The notes beneath the pieces are model-generated. The model was given only the letters and a program-made list of their open reading frames with translations, did no database searches and was not told where the DNA came from. The position numbers and the translations under genes were made by a program. This document shows positions 24,183 through 33,179 of a stretch of 64,000 nt of DNA, in pieces. Source of the stretch: Coriobacteriaceae bacterium (GTDB lineage Bacteria; Actinomycetota; Coriobacteriia; Coriobacteriales; Coriobacteriaceae); the NCBI GenBank assembly GCA_902835305.1, contig CADFMD010000002.1:186001-250000 (forward strand), read 5' to 3'. Position 1 is the first letter of the stretch, and the number at the start of each line of letters is the position of its first letter.

Positions 24183-24251
24183 CACGAGAGTGGATAATCC
24201 CCCGTTTTTGTCGAAAAGCAGACCAAAAAATGGGAGATTATCCACTCTCGT
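24183..24251. repeat. Palindromic element, family D copy 1
   Basis: CACGAGAGTGGATAATC pairs with GATTATCCACTCTCGTG around a 35-nt loop containing CCCCCG and TGGGAG. It lies between the convergent GntR and esterase genes, where it could terminate both. A related, more complex copy is at 45607-45729. Confidence 0.85.
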
Positions 24252-24261
24252 GCTGCGCGGT

Positions 24262-25164
24262 CTAGAAACCGTGGCGCTCCAGGAAGCGGAAGGCTAGGCG
24301 AATCCAAGGGCGGACCGCCACCTGCTTGTCCTCGTTGTCGACCGCGGTGTTGGCGTTGCCGAGCGAAAGGCCGTGACCACCCTGGTCGAAGACGTGCATC
24401 TCGCATGCAACGCCCTCCTCGGCCATGCGCTGCGCAAACGGGTAGACCTGCGCGATCGGTGCCGTCTTGTCGTCGGACACGCCCCACACAAAGGTCGGTG
24501 GCATCTGGCGCGAAACATGCGTGGTGGGGCAGATGTCGGCCAGATGCTCGTCAGTTGCCTCGCCGCCCGTCACCATCGACAGGTAGTCGTTGAGCAAATC
24601 GCGTCCCGTCTTGCCGCCCGTCTTGGGCACGCGCAAGTCAATGCGCGGATCGCGCGTCTGCATGTCGCGCACATAGGCAAAGTCGAGCAATGGATAGCCC
24701 AGCACCACGGCATCGGGACGAATGTCGTCCGGACGCGCCCCGGCAAGTGCCGCGAAGGGGCCGGTCTTCCATTGCGTTGCCAGCGAAGCGCAGATCATGC
24801 CGCCCGCCGAGAATCCCACGACGCACACGCGCTTAGGATCGACATGCCACTCGTCGGCGTTGGCGCGCACCGTGGCGACCATCTTGGCAAGATCTGCCTG
24901 GGGGTGCGGAAAGCTCACGTCACCCGTAGAACTCGTGACATAGTTGAGCACAAAGGCCTGGTAGCCGCGATCCAAAAATGCAAACGCCACCGGGTCTTGC
25001 TCGTGCGGAGCGATATGCGTAAACCCGCCTCCGCCGCAGATGATCACCGCGGGGCGGCGGCCATTGGGCTTGTCGGGCAGCGGCTCGGCACCCAAATACG
25101 TAAACGTCGCCGGATAATCCTCGGTCGGCTCCTCGCCCCACAGCGCATGGTTCTCGACAATCAT
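24262..25164 (-). CDS. Alpha/beta hydrolase, carboxylesterase (BD-FAE/lipase type)
   Basis: A 300-residue cytoplasmic esterase. The oxyanion loop ICGGGGFTHIA replaces the usual HGGG; the nucleophile elbow GFSAGG lies near residue 133, the acid is in WGVSDDKTAP and the catalytic His in DQGGHGLSLG near the end. Family members deacetylate or de-esterify sugars and small esters. The ATG at 25164 is chosen because GGGGAG lies five bases upstream and the preceding codons lack similarity. Divergent from the EIIA gene. Confidence 0.85.
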   Translation of the reverse strand: MIVENHALWGEEPTEDYPATFTYLGAEPLPDKPNGRRPAVIICGGGGFTHIAPHEQDPVAFAFLDRGYQAFVLNYVTSSTGDVSFPHPQADLAKMVATVRANADEWHVDPKRVCVVGFSAGGMICASLATQWKTGPFAALAGARPDDIRPDAVVLGYPLLDFAYVRDMQTRDPRIDLRVPKTGGKTGRDLLNDYLSMVTGGEATDEHLADICPTTHVSRQMPPTFVWGVSDDKTAPIAQVYPFAQRMAEEGVACEMHVFDQGGHGLSLGNANTAVDNEDKQVAVRPWIRLAFRFLERHGF

Positions 25165-25409
25165 ATGTGCTCCCCTCGCGCAAATTATGCGCCCTTGTTT
25201 TTCGCCTTCAAGCGTACCCCACTTGAACCCGTGGCGCAGAAACACACCAGCAATAAGTTTCCCTTCAACTGATATATCACATAATCCCAGCTCAGAGGTA
25301 TCGCTGAGCAGCGTAAAATAGGGGGCGTTGACCAAGCCGCGAAACACATATGAAACGTTTCCGGCAAACCAAACGCGCGATATGCGCCTATCTTAAGTTG
25401 GAGGCAACT

Positions 25410-25973
25410 ATGGGTCTGCTCGATTCGCTTAAGTCCACCTTCACCTCGACCGGCGAGGCGTCCGTTCCGCCCGCAGCAAGCTTCGCTACCCGCGAAGGCG
25501 TCATCTATGCCCCCGTCAACGGCGTGCTCGTCAACCTGGACGAGGTTCCCGACGAGACGATCGCTTCGGGCATGCTTGGCCAGGGCTATGGCATCGAGCC
25601 CATTACCGGCACCATCTATGCGCCCGCCAACGGCCGCATCGGCGCCACCACTGTCACCAACCACTCCATTGGCATGATCACCGAGGACGGTCTTCGCGTG
25701 TTCATCCATGTTGGTCTGGGCACCGTGGAAATGAACGGCAAGGGTTTTGCCCGCTTTGTCGAGATGGGCGATGTGGTCAAGGCAGGCCAGCCGCTCATCA
25801 GCTTCGACCGCGAGGCCATTAAGGCCGCTGGTCACGAGGACATCGTGACCGTCATCGTCTCCGAGCTCGATCGTCTTAAGAGCATCGACCATGTCGGTGA
25901 GTCTGGAACGCTTATCGGCGGCAACCCGCTCGTCAAGCTTGGCGACCCGCTGCTGGTAGCCAAGACCAAGTAG
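25410..25973 (+). CDS. PTS glucose-type EIIA protein, orphan
   Basis: A 187-residue cytoplasmic EIIA of the glucose superfamily. The core reads IYAPVNGVLVNLDEVPDETI, GYGIEPITGTIYAPANG and VFIHVGLGTVEMNGKGF, whose His is the phosphorylation site, then VKAGQPLISFD. The ATG at 25410 has GGAGG five bases upstream. No EIIB, EIIC, HPr or EI gene is nearby, so it probably serves permeases encoded elsewhere and may act as a global Crr-like regulator. That role is inferred. Confidence 0.92.
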   Translation: MGLLDSLKSTFTSTGEASVPPAASFATREGVIYAPVNGVLVNLDEVPDETIASGMLGQGYGIEPITGTIYAPANGRIGATTVTNHSIGMITEDGLRVFIHVGLGTVEMNGKGFARFVEMGDVVKAGQPLISFDREAIKAAGHEDIVTVIVSELDRLKSIDHVGESGTLIGGNPLVKLGDPLLVAKTK

Positions 25974-26010
25974 CCAGGCCCCGCGCCACACAGCCAAAAG
26001 GCACCTCGTC

Positions 26011-26046
26011 AGGCGCCCGCGACCATTTGGCCGCGGGCGCTTTTCG
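26011..26046 (+). terminator. EIIA terminator
   Basis: GCGCCCGCG and CGCGGGCGC with an 11-14 nt loop, followed by TTTTCGTTTG, 38 bp past the EIIA stop. Confidence 0.85.
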
Positions 26047-26154
26047 TTTGAAAAACCATCCCGCCAATGCCTTATCTGTATAGCCCAAATGAGCCGAGCT
26101 GCTAGAATATCGAACTGTATGGATAACTATCATTCAACCGTTATGGGAGGATAC

Positions 26155-27558
26155 GTGAACCGCACCAAAATCGCGCAGCTCTATGCCGATGCCGAGTCGC
26201 TCGGCGGCCAGACTGTCACCGTCGCCGGCTGGGTTAAGTCCGTCCGCGACATGAAGAACTTTGGCTTTGTTACGCTCAACGACGGCAGCTGCTTCCGCGA
26301 CCTGCAGGTCGTCATGAACCGCGAGGCACTCGACAACTACGACGAGATCGCCCATCAAAACGTCTCGGCCGCACTCATTTGCACCGGCACCGTCAAGCTG
26401 ACCCCCGATGCGCCCCAGCCTTTCGAGCTTTCTGCCACCTCCATCGAGGTCGAGGGCACGAGCGCCCCGGATTACCCGCTGCAGAAGAAGCGCGCAACCG
26501 TCGAGTTCCTGCGCACCCAGCAGCATCTGCGCCCGCGCACCAACCTGTTCCGCGCCGTGTTCCGCATCCGCTCTGTCGCGGCTGCCGCCATCCACCGCTT
26601 CTTCCAGGAGCAGGGCTTTGTCTACGTCAACACCCCCATCATCACCACGAGTGACTGCGAGGGCGCCGGCGAGATGTTCCGCGTGACCACGCTCGACCCC
26701 AAAAATCCGCCCCTCACCGAGTCCGGCGAGGTCGACTGGAGCCAGGACTTCTTTGGCAAGCATGCAAGCCTCACCGTGTCCGGCCAGCTCAATGCCGAGA
26801 ACTTTGCCATGGCCTTTGGCGACGTGTACACCTTTGGCCCCACCTTCCGCGCCGAAAACTCCAACACCACGCGCCACGCCGCCGAGTTTTGGATGATCGA
26901 GCCCGAGATGGCCTTTGCCGACCTTAACGACTACATGGATAACGCCGAGGCCATGCTCAAGTATGTCCTCAAGGACGTCATGGCAGCCTGCCCCGACGAG
27001 CTCAATATGCTCAACAAGTTTGTGGACAAGGGTCTGCTCGAGCGCCTGGACCATGTCGCCAACTCCGACTTTGCCCGCGTTACCTACACCGAGGCCGTCG
27101 AGATCCTGGAGCAGGCAGTCGCTGCTGGCCACCAGTTTGATTACCCCGTCAGCTGGGGCATCGACCTGCAAACCGAGCACGAGCGCTTCCTGACCGAGGA
27201 GCACTTTAAGCGCCCGACCTTCGTGACCGATTACCCGGCCGAAATCAAGGCCTTCTACATGCGCATGAACGACGACGGCAAGACCGTCGCCGCCGCCGAC
27301 TGCCTGGTGCCGGGCATCGGCGAAATCATCGGTGGCTCCCAGCGCGAGGAGCGCCTGGACCTGCTCGAGGGTCGCATTAAGGATCTTGGCATGGCCCCCG
27401 AACAGTACAAGTACTATCTGGACCTGCGCCGCTATGGTTCCTGCAAGCACGCCGGCTACGGCTTGGGCTTCGAGCGTTTGGTGATGTACCTGACCGGCGT
27501 GGGCAACATCCGCGACGTCCTGCCTCACCCGCGCACCGTGGGCAACGCCGACTTCTAA
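26155..27558 (+). CDS. asnS: Asparaginyl-tRNA synthetase
   Basis: Charges tRNA-Asn with asparagine; 467 residues, class IIb. An N-terminal OB-fold anticodon-binding domain (VTVAGWVKSVRDMKNFGFVT, about residues 18-40) precedes the catalytic domain with motif 2 FRAENSNTTRHAAEFWMIEP and motif 3 GYGLGFERLVMYLTG. The internal FGKHASLTVSGQLNAEN is typical of AsnRS rather than AspRS. The GTG at 26155 is chosen because GGGAGG lies four bases upstream; further upstream codons give no family match. Presence of AsnS suggests direct Asn-tRNA formation. Confidence 0.97.
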   Translation: MNRTKIAQLYADAESLGGQTVTVAGWVKSVRDMKNFGFVTLNDGSCFRDLQVVMNREALDNYDEIAHQNVSAALICTGTVKLTPDAPQPFELSATSIEVEGTSAPDYPLQKKRATVEFLRTQQHLRPRTNLFRAVFRIRSVAAAAIHRFFQEQGFVYVNTPIITTSDCEGAGEMFRVTTLDPKNPPLTESGEVDWSQDFFGKHASLTVSGQLNAENFAMAFGDVYTFGPTFRAENSNTTRHAAEFWMIEPEMAFADLNDYMDNAEAMLKYVLKDVMAACPDELNMLNKFVDKGLLERLDHVANSDFARVTYTEAVEILEQAVAAGHQFDYPVSWGIDLQTEHERFLTEEHFKRPTFVTDYPAEIKAFYMRMNDDGKTVAAADCLVPGIGEIIGGSQREERLDLLEGRIKDLGMAPEQYKYYLDLRRYGSCKHAGYGLGFERLVMYLTGVGNIRDVLPHPRTVGNADF

Positions 27559-27606
27559 TCGTCGGACGCTAGCTCGCGTCGCCACACGCCAACGCTCATC
27601 GCACAA

Positions 27607-27640
27607 GCGTCTCTCGGCATCGGTCGAGAGACGCTTTTTT
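27607..27640 (+). terminator. asnS terminator
   Basis: GCGTCTCTCG and CGAGAGACGC with an 8-nt loop followed by six T. Confidence 0.92.
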
Positions 27641-27816
27641 CAACAGCATCCGTCAAGCTTTTGGCAAGCTTTTGGTCAGTTGAGCAGGGCTGTTGAAAAC
27701 TCGAGCCGCCGTTTGCCGACGACTACCGACCGCCCAGAGCGCCCTGCGCCCCTGGGAAAACCCCGCGTCCTAGGCTCCATACCGTTGCCACCCAAAACGG
27801 AAAGGACGTGGGCACC

Positions 27817-28602
27817 ATGACCGAAACCGCTGTTGAAACCTACGACACCACGACTAGAGGCGCCGCCTCGATGGCAGCCTATCGCGCCGTTCGCATCCTG
27901 CAACTATTAAGCGAGAACACCGGCGAGGACAAGGCCATGCTTTCCGATGAGTTGATCCGGCGCCTCGCCCATCCCGACGACCCCGCCCGCATGCCCATTT
28001 CGGCGGCGCGGCGCAGCATCTACACCGCCATCTCCGCACTTCGCCATGCCGGATACGAAATTGAGTACAAGCGCGGCGTGGGCTATCGGCTCTTGACCCG
28101 TCCGCTCACCGATGAAGAGATCATCCGGCTCCACGGCATGGTCATGCGCAACCGCTCCACGCCTATCGCTATCCGCAAGAGCATGGCGCAGCATTTAGTT
28201 GCCATGGCGAGTGCCGACGTTCGCGGCTACCTCGATACACCCGAACCAGCCCCAAGCGCAGGCAGCAAGGCTACCAAGGCAACACGCACGCCCATCAAGC
28301 GCATCGACACGTGTGAGCTCGTCGAGCAGGCCATCGACCACGGAACCACGGTGAGTTTTGATATTTCGAGCGTCACGACGCGCGGCGAAACCGAAGCAGC
28401 ACGGATGACACTCCGTCCCTTTGCCATCAGGCAGCGCGATGGCATCTCGTATTTGCTGGGAACGGTCTATGACGCCCGAGGCGCCGATGACACGTTGCGT
28501 ACCGTAGAGATTGGCCGAATGAGAAACGTCACCACACGTCTCCTCGACGGCAAGAAGCTCTTCGCCGCCCTGGACGAGGACGACACCTCCTCCGCCGCAT
28601 AA
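27817..28602 (+). CDS. Transcriptional regulator with HTH and WYL-like domain
   Basis: A 261-residue protein. N-terminal helices (AAYRAVRILQLLSENTGEDK...ISAARRSIYTAISALRHAGY) form a winged helix with the wing EYKRGVGYRLL, as in YafY-type regulators. The C-terminal part (about 170-250), ELVEQAIDHGTTVSFDIS...LRPFAIRQRDGISYLLGTVY, has the layout of a WYL ligand-binding domain, although the W-Y-L triad is weak. The ATG at 27817 has AAAGGA eleven bases upstream; a GTG at 27808 would sit too close to it. Target unknown; nothing divergent or operonic helps. Confidence 0.7.
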   Translation: MTETAVETYDTTTRGAASMAAYRAVRILQLLSENTGEDKAMLSDELIRRLAHPDDPARMPISAARRSIYTAISALRHAGYEIEYKRGVGYRLLTRPLTDEEIIRLHGMVMRNRSTPIAIRKSMAQHLVAMASADVRGYLDTPEPAPSAGSKATKATRTPIKRIDTCELVEQAIDHGTTVSFDISSVTTRGETEAARMTLRPFAIRQRDGISYLLGTVYDARGADDTLRTVEIGRMRNVTTRLLDGKKLFAALDEDDTSSAA

Positions 28603-28671
28603 GACCCTCCGCCGCCCATTCGACTACCCGTACCGCCCATCCGATTCTGTATTAAAAAACCCGCCAGGCTG

Positions 28672-28699
28672 TTGTAAAAATGGACATCAGCGCTACTAT
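28672..28699 (+). promoter_or_regulatory. Promoter of the ABC importer operon
   Basis: TTGTAA, 16 bp, TACTAT. The 60-nt leader after it contains a nearly palindromic stretch (CACTTGCACT/AGTGCAGTG, 28707-28732) that may be an operator or a small leader stem. Confidence 0.45.
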
Positions 28700-28762
28700 A
28701 GTTCCACTTGCACTTTGTCCCAGTGCAGTGTTTCCAGCCATTTTTATACTGGGGGTAATGAT

Positions 28763-29743
28763 ATGAAGGACATCACCATCAGCCGCAGGAGCCTCCTGGT
28801 CTCCGCCGGCCTGCTCGCACTCGCCCCGCTCGCCGGATGCAGCGGCAACTCTGGTTCCGGCTCTGCTGCCGCCGGTTCCGACTACACCATCGGCGTTCTG
28901 CAGCTCACCGAGCACTCCGCGCTCGATGCCGCCAACGACGGCTTTGTCAAGGCCATCAAGGAGAGCGGCCTTAAGGTCAAGATCGACCAGAAGAACGCCC
29001 AGAACGACCAGTCCACGTGTAAGTCCATTGCCGACAAGTTTGTGGGCGACAACGTCAACCTGATTTATGCCATCGCCACGCCCGCCGCGCAGGCTGCCGC
29101 CGGCGCCACGGCCGATATCCCCATCGTGGGCTGCGCCATCACCGACTACGCCGCCTCGGGCCTGGTCCAGGACAACGATAAGCCCGGCACCAACGTCACG
29201 GGCGCCTCCGACCTCACCCCGGTCGCCGAGCAGCTCGAGATGATGCAGAAGGTCCTGCCCGACGTAAAGAAGATCGGTCTGCTCTACTGCACCGCCGAGT
29301 CCAACTCCGACGTCCAGATCAAGGCCGCCAAGAAGGAACTCGACAAACTGGGCCTGGAGTACACCGACTTCACCGTCTCGAGTTCCAACGAGATCCAGTC
29401 CGTCGTCGAATCTGCCGTGGGCAAGGTCGACGCGCTCTACTCCCCCACTGACAACACCATCGCCGCGGGCGCCTCGCAGGTGGGCCAGATCTGCAAGGAG
29501 AACAAGCTTCCCTTCGTGACCGGCGAGGAGGGCATGTGCATGGCCGGCGGCCTGTTCACCCTCTCCATCAACTACGAGGATCTGGGCTACGCCGCGGGCG
29601 AAATGGCCGTCAAGATTCTTAAGGGCGAGGCCAAGCCCGAGGATATGGCTATCGAGCACCTCTCGAGCAAGGACCTGGTCGTCGTCAAGAACGACGAGAT
29701 GGCCGAGGCCCTAGGCATCGACCTTTCCGCTCTGGACGAGTAG
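28763..29743 (+). CDS. ABC importer substrate-binding lipoprotein (PF04392-like)
   Basis: A 326-residue exported lipoprotein. The signal peptide reads ISRRSLLVSAGLLALAPLAG followed by the lipobox cysteine; the paired arginines leave open Tat export. The mature part begins IGVLQLTEHSALDAANDGF and has two Rossmann-like lobes typical of the ABC_sub_bind/TrpX family (IYAIATPAAQAA, ASDLTPVAEQLEM, KKIGLLYCTAESNS). Members bind amino acids such as tryptophan or tyrosine. The ATG at 28763 follows GGGGG by eight bases. The permease and ATPase genes follow. Confidence 0.88.
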   Translation: MKDITISRRSLLVSAGLLALAPLAGCSGNSGSGSAAAGSDYTIGVLQLTEHSALDAANDGFVKAIKESGLKVKIDQKNAQNDQSTCKSIADKFVGDNVNLIYAIATPAAQAAAGATADIPIVGCAITDYAASGLVQDNDKPGTNVTGASDLTPVAEQLEMMQKVLPDVKKIGLLYCTAESNSDVQIKAAKKELDKLGLEYTDFTVSSSNEIQSVVESAVGKVDALYSPTDNTIAAGASQVGQICKENKLPFVTGEEGMCMAGGLFTLSINYEDLGYAAGEMAVKILKGEAKPEDMAIEHLSSKDLVVVKNDEMAEALGIDLSALDE

Positions 29744-29813
29744 CGCCATGCGCGGTAACGCGTCTAGGGCCCGCACGCGCGCCACAGCCGCGTTATTCAA
29801 TATCTGAGTCCTT

Positions 29814-29852
29814 GGGGCGAACGCTAAAGACCGGCGTTCGCCCTGCTTGTTT
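29814..29852 (+). terminator. Attenuating hairpin between binding-protein and permease genes
   Basis: GGGCGAACGC and GCGTTCGCCC with a 9-nt loop, followed by TGCTTGTTT. Position in the operon suggests it trims transcription so that binding protein exceeds permease. Confidence 0.55.
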
Positions 29853-29947
29853 CGGATGAGACAAAACATCCGTCCGCAGCTCTTTTATGCATTGGTACCG
29901 CTATTATGGAAAATCACGTGTCCACCCTATCCTAGGAGGTATGAAGC

Positions 29948-30871
29948 ATGCTCATTGCATTGCAGGGCGCCGTTTCGCAGGGCGTCCTCTGGGGCATTAT
30001 GGTGCTTGGCGTGTTTATCACGTTCCGCCTGCTCGACATCCCCGATATGACCTGCGACGGCAGCTTTGCCCTCGGCGGCTGTGTCTGCGCCGTGCTCATC
30101 GTCAATAACAACGTCGACCCGCTGCTCGCCGTGCTGGCCGGCATGTGCGCCGGCGCCATCGCCGGTGCTGTCACGGGCATTCTGACCACCGTCTTCGAGA
30201 TTCCCGCGATCCTCGCCGGAATCCTCACCCAGATCAGTCTGTGGTCCGTCAACCTGCGCATCATGGGCAAGTCCAACACGCCCATCCTCGCCAAGGGCAC
30301 CATCTTCTCGTCTGTTAGCAACATGACGGGCCTGCCGCAGTCCACCGTCGCCATCATCCTGGGCATCTTGCTCGCTGTGGCTATCGTCGCCATCCTGTAT
30401 TGGTTCTTTGGCACCGAGATCGGCTCGGCACTGCGCGCCACCGGCAACAACGAGTACATGATCCGCGCCCTGGGCGTCAACACCAACTCCACCAAGATGA
30501 TCGCGCTGGTGCTCTCCAACGCCCTCATCGGCCTTTCGGGCGCGCTCATCTGCCAGAGCCAGAAGTACGCCGACATTGGTATGGGCACCGGTGCCATCGT
30601 TATCGGTCTTGCCGCCATTGTTATCGGCGAGGTGCTCGGCCGCCTGCTGCCCGGCGGTCTCACGCAGTTTAGCGTCCGCCTGGCCTCCGCCGTCTTTGGC
30701 TCCGTGGTCTACTTCCTCATCCGCGCCATCGTGCTGCAGCTGGGCATGGACGCCAACGACATGAAGCTGCTCTCCGCTGTGATTGTCGCCGTGGCCCTGT
30801 GCGTGCCCGTGGTTTGGGAGCGTTACAAGCTCCGCAGCTCCTACACGAGGGGAGATGAGGCAGATGCTTAA
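29948..30871 (+). CDS. ABC importer permease, LivH/BPD_transp_2 type
   Basis: A 307-residue inner-membrane permease with about nine segments. It opens with a short periplasmic/TM1 region (GAVSQGVLWGIMVLGVFITF) and then RLLDIPDMTCDGSFALGG, typical of the branched-chain-type permeases that partner PF04392 binding proteins. EIGSALRATGNNEYMIRALG (about residue 155) is the coupling segment for the ATPase. ATG preceded by AGGAGG. Its stop overlaps the ATPase start by 8 nt, so the two are translationally coupled. Confidence 0.92.
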   Translation: MLIALQGAVSQGVLWGIMVLGVFITFRLLDIPDMTCDGSFALGGCVCAVLIVNNNVDPLLAVLAGMCAGAIAGAVTGILTTVFEIPAILAGILTQISLWSVNLRIMGKSNTPILAKGTIFSSVSNMTGLPQSTVAIILGILLAVAIVAILYWFFGTEIGSALRATGNNEYMIRALGVNTNSTKMIALVLSNALIGLSGALICQSQKYADIGMGTGAIVIGLAAIVIGEVLGRLLPGGLTQFSVRLASAVFGSVVYFLIRAIVLQLGMDANDMKLLSAVIVAVALCVPVVWERYKLRSSYTRGDEADA

Positions 30872-31658
30872 GCTCTCGCACGTCAAGAAGACCTTTAACA
30901 AGGGCACCGTCACCGAGAAGCGCGCGCTCACCGGCGTCGACCTTACCCTCAACGACGGCGACTTTGTAACTGTGATCGGCGGCAACGGCGCCGGCAAATC
31001 CACGCTGCTCAACATGATTGCCGGCGTATATCCGCTCGATTCGGGCGTTATCGAGCTCGACGGCACCGACATCTCGCGCCTGAGCGAGTCGCAGCGCGCC
31101 AAGTACCTGGGCCGCGTGTTCCAGGACCCTATGCGCGGTACCGCTGCCGACATGCAGATCGCTGAGAACCTGGCCCTCGCCAAGCGCCGCGGCCAGCGTC
31201 GCGGTCTTTCGTGGGGCGTCACCAAGGCCGAGAAGGACGAATACGTTGAGTTGCTCAAGCGCCTGGACCTTGGTCTGGACACGCGTCTCAACGCTAAGGT
31301 CGGTCTGCTCTCGGGCGGCCAGCGCCAGGCACTCACCCTGCTCATGGCCACGCTCACCAAGCCGCGCCTGCTGCTGCTCGACGAGCACACCGCGGCCCTC
31401 GACCCCAAGACGGCATCGAAGGTGCTCAATCTGACCGAGGAGATCGTCGACGAGAACCACCTGACCACGCTCATGGTCACGCACAACATGAACGACGCCA
31501 TCCGTCTGGGCAACCGTCTGATCATGATGCACGAGGGCCATGTGATCTACGACGTGGCCGGCGACGAGAAGAAGTCGCTCACCGTGGCCGACCTGCTGCA
31601 GAAGTTTGAGGAGGTCTCGGGCGGCGAGCTCGCCAACGACCGCATGCTGCTGAGCTAA
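30864..31658 (+). CDS. ABC importer ATP-binding protein
   Basis: A 264-residue ATPase. Walker A is GGNGAGKST (about residue 40), the signature is LSGGQRQ, Walker B is LLLLDEHTA, with the switch His in MVTHNMNDA. The ATG at 30864 is chosen because GGGGAG is nine bases upstream. It completes a binding protein-permease-ATPase operon; the single permease and ATPase imply that both work as homodimers. Confidence 0.95.
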   Translation: MLKLSHVKKTFNKGTVTEKRALTGVDLTLNDGDFVTVIGGNGAGKSTLLNMIAGVYPLDSGVIELDGTDISRLSESQRAKYLGRVFQDPMRGTAADMQIAENLALAKRRGQRRGLSWGVTKAEKDEYVELLKRLDLGLDTRLNAKVGLLSGGQRQALTLLMATLTKPRLLLLDEHTAALDPKTASKVLNLTEEIVDENHLTTLMVTHNMNDAIRLGNRLIMMHEGHVIYDVAGDEKKSLTVADLLQKFEEVSGGELANDRMLLS

Positions 31659-31697
31659 AACCTGCCAAAAAGGGACAGGTTTATTTTGGCAGGTTTT
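31657..31697 (+). terminator. ABC operon terminator, also a palindromic element
   Basis: AAAACCTGCCAAAA and TTTTGGCAGGTTTT enclose a 13-nt loop with GGGACAGG. It begins at the ATPase stop codon. The A and T runs make it symmetrical, and the loop resembles that of the family A elements. Confidence 0.8.
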
Positions 31698-31712
31698 ATC
31701 TGCATAAACGTC

Positions 31713-31752
31713 AAAACCGCCGCAAAGGGGTCAGGCACCTTTGTGGTGGTTT
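31713..31752. repeat. Palindromic element, family A copy 1
   Basis: AAAACCGCCGCAAAGG and CCTTTGTGGTGGTTTT around TCAGGCA. Other copies are at 34332, 37066, 39079 and, inverted, 40789. Confidence 0.85.
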
Positions 31753-31808
31753 TCGCATATCATATCGATATTCCGATATTCAACCAGGCTCAACCGCGAG
31801 GCGCCCCA

Positions 31809-31837
31809 TTCGCGCCCAGCCACCATCGTTATATAAT
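31809..31837 (+). promoter_or_regulatory. Possible promoter of the coiled-coil gene
   Basis: A perfect TATAAT (31832-31837) lies 30 bp before the start codon. A poor -35 (TTCGCG) is 17 bp upstream. Confidence 0.35.
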
Positions 31838-31867
31838 CAGCAAAAACATGCGGGAGAGGAGCGGCAC

Positions 31868-33136
31868 ATGTCATTGCGAGACTGGCTATTCGGCACCGGC
31901 GAGGACCCACAGGGCAGACCGACAGAAGAGTCCCTTGCACCCCTCGGCGCCACCGAGCTCGCACGAATCGAGGAGGCGTCCACCCGCTCCCTCGCGCTGC
32001 GCAGCGGCGAACGCTTGGCCGCCGCCGTGGATCAGCTCGTCCCGCTCGGCGCCACCTGGGGCCAGGCGGCGGCCACGCGCGGGCTCGCCGTCGTGAAGTT
32101 CCCCGAAGGCGTCACATGGGCCGACCTCTGCGTGAGACAGTCCGACGGCTGGAACCTGCTCTCAAGCTTCAACAAGGAGACGGGCAAGTTCAACAAGATG
32201 GCCGGCATCAAGCAGGCGGGACTACAGCCCCAAGCCGTCGCCAACATCGCGCTCCAGAGCGCGGCGGTGGCCGTCGGCATGGCCTACATGAACGAGATAA
32301 ACGACAAGCTCGAAGGCCTGCAAGAGGGAATCGAGGAGATTCAGCGCGTCATGGAGCGCCAGCGTGATGCGAGGCTCAAGGCTGGCTACGACGCGCTCTA
32401 CCGGCTCTCCCTGAACCTCGGGGAATCCGCCACCACGGAGGGCAAGTTCACCGTCGGGCTCCAGGTCATCGAGGACGCCACCCGCGCCGCCGAGGAAGCG
32501 TGGAACTACCAGCTCTCCGAGATCCAGAACCTCACGGAGACACTCGCGAGAAAGAAAAAGCTGGACGAGAAGGAGATCGCCTCCGAGATAACCCTTCTCC
32601 AGGAGAAGGAGCGTCGCGCGGTCCTCGCGTTCCAGCTCATGCTCATCGCCCAGCAGGTCGGTATGCGCTTCGAGAGCGACTACACCGCAGCCCGCATCAA
32701 GAAGAACAAGAAGATCGTCGAGAAGTGCCTGGGCGAGCACGCCCAGCGCCGCGAGGAGTACCGCCGTATGCTCGGCAAGAAGGTCTCCAAGCTCGGCGGC
32801 CCCGTGCTGAAGCTTGCGGACGCCGCGAAGGACGAGGGCTACGAGGCCGCGAATGTCATCATAGGAGTGCTCCACGAGGTGAGCAGGCAGACAGCCCGCC
32901 TCAACCCCGTCGAGATGCGTAAGAAGGCCAAGGAGGCCAACCGTACGCACAAGGCCCTCATCATGGACTCGCTGGACACGGGCAACGCCGTCCGCCAGCT
33001 TGCCGAAAACTACGAGGATGAGCTAGACGAGCTCGACTTTGCCTTCAACCAGGCCGACACAGTGGTCATCGAGGACGGCCAAGTCCGTCTCTTCGTCACG
33101 GGAGACGTCGATAAGGGTGAGGATAAGGCCGAGTAG
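31868..33136 (+). CDS. Unknown helical, coiled-coil-rich cytoplasmic protein
   Basis: A 422-residue protein of unknown function with no signal peptide. Residues 60-105 look like beta/alpha mixed sequence (LAVVKFPEGVTWADLCVRQS). A hydrophobic helix at about 125-140 (VANIALQSAAVAVGMAYMNE) leads into a charged helix INDKLEGLQEGIEEIQRVME. Residues 200-330 are long helices with coiled-coil character, and the C-terminus ends in a short strand (VVIEDGQVRLFV). This general architecture resembles proteins scattered in mobile and defence regions of Gram-positives, but that is an impression. GAGGAG precedes the ATG. It uses many CTC, GAG and AAG codons compared with neighbours and is followed by debris of a surface protein, so recent insertion is possible. 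Confidence 0.75.
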   Translation: MSLRDWLFGTGEDPQGRPTEESLAPLGATELARIEEASTRSLALRSGERLAAAVDQLVPLGATWGQAAATRGLAVVKFPEGVTWADLCVRQSDGWNLLSSFNKETGKFNKMAGIKQAGLQPQAVANIALQSAAVAVGMAYMNEINDKLEGLQEGIEEIQRVMERQRDARLKAGYDALYRLSLNLGESATTEGKFTVGLQVIEDATRAAEEAWNYQLSEIQNLTETLARKKKLDEKEIASEITLLQEKERRAVLAFQLMLIAQQVGMRFESDYTAARIKKNKKIVEKCLGEHAQRREEYRRMLGKKVSKLGGPVLKLADAAKDEGYEAANVIIGVLHEVSRQTARLNPVEMRKKAKEANRTHKALIMDSLDTGNAVRQLAENYEDELDELDFAFNQADTVVIEDGQVRLFVTGDVDKGEDKAE

Positions 33137-33179
33137 CCCCCCACCAACCTGCGCCGCCGCGAGCGGGCCAAGCTACCAA

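Noticed and set aside
26134..27606. A 490-codon open frame antisense to asnS, and similar long frames antisense to cysS, GH13, feoAB, ispD and lysS
   Set aside because: Same shadow effect of codon usage; no ribosome sites and no recognisable domains.
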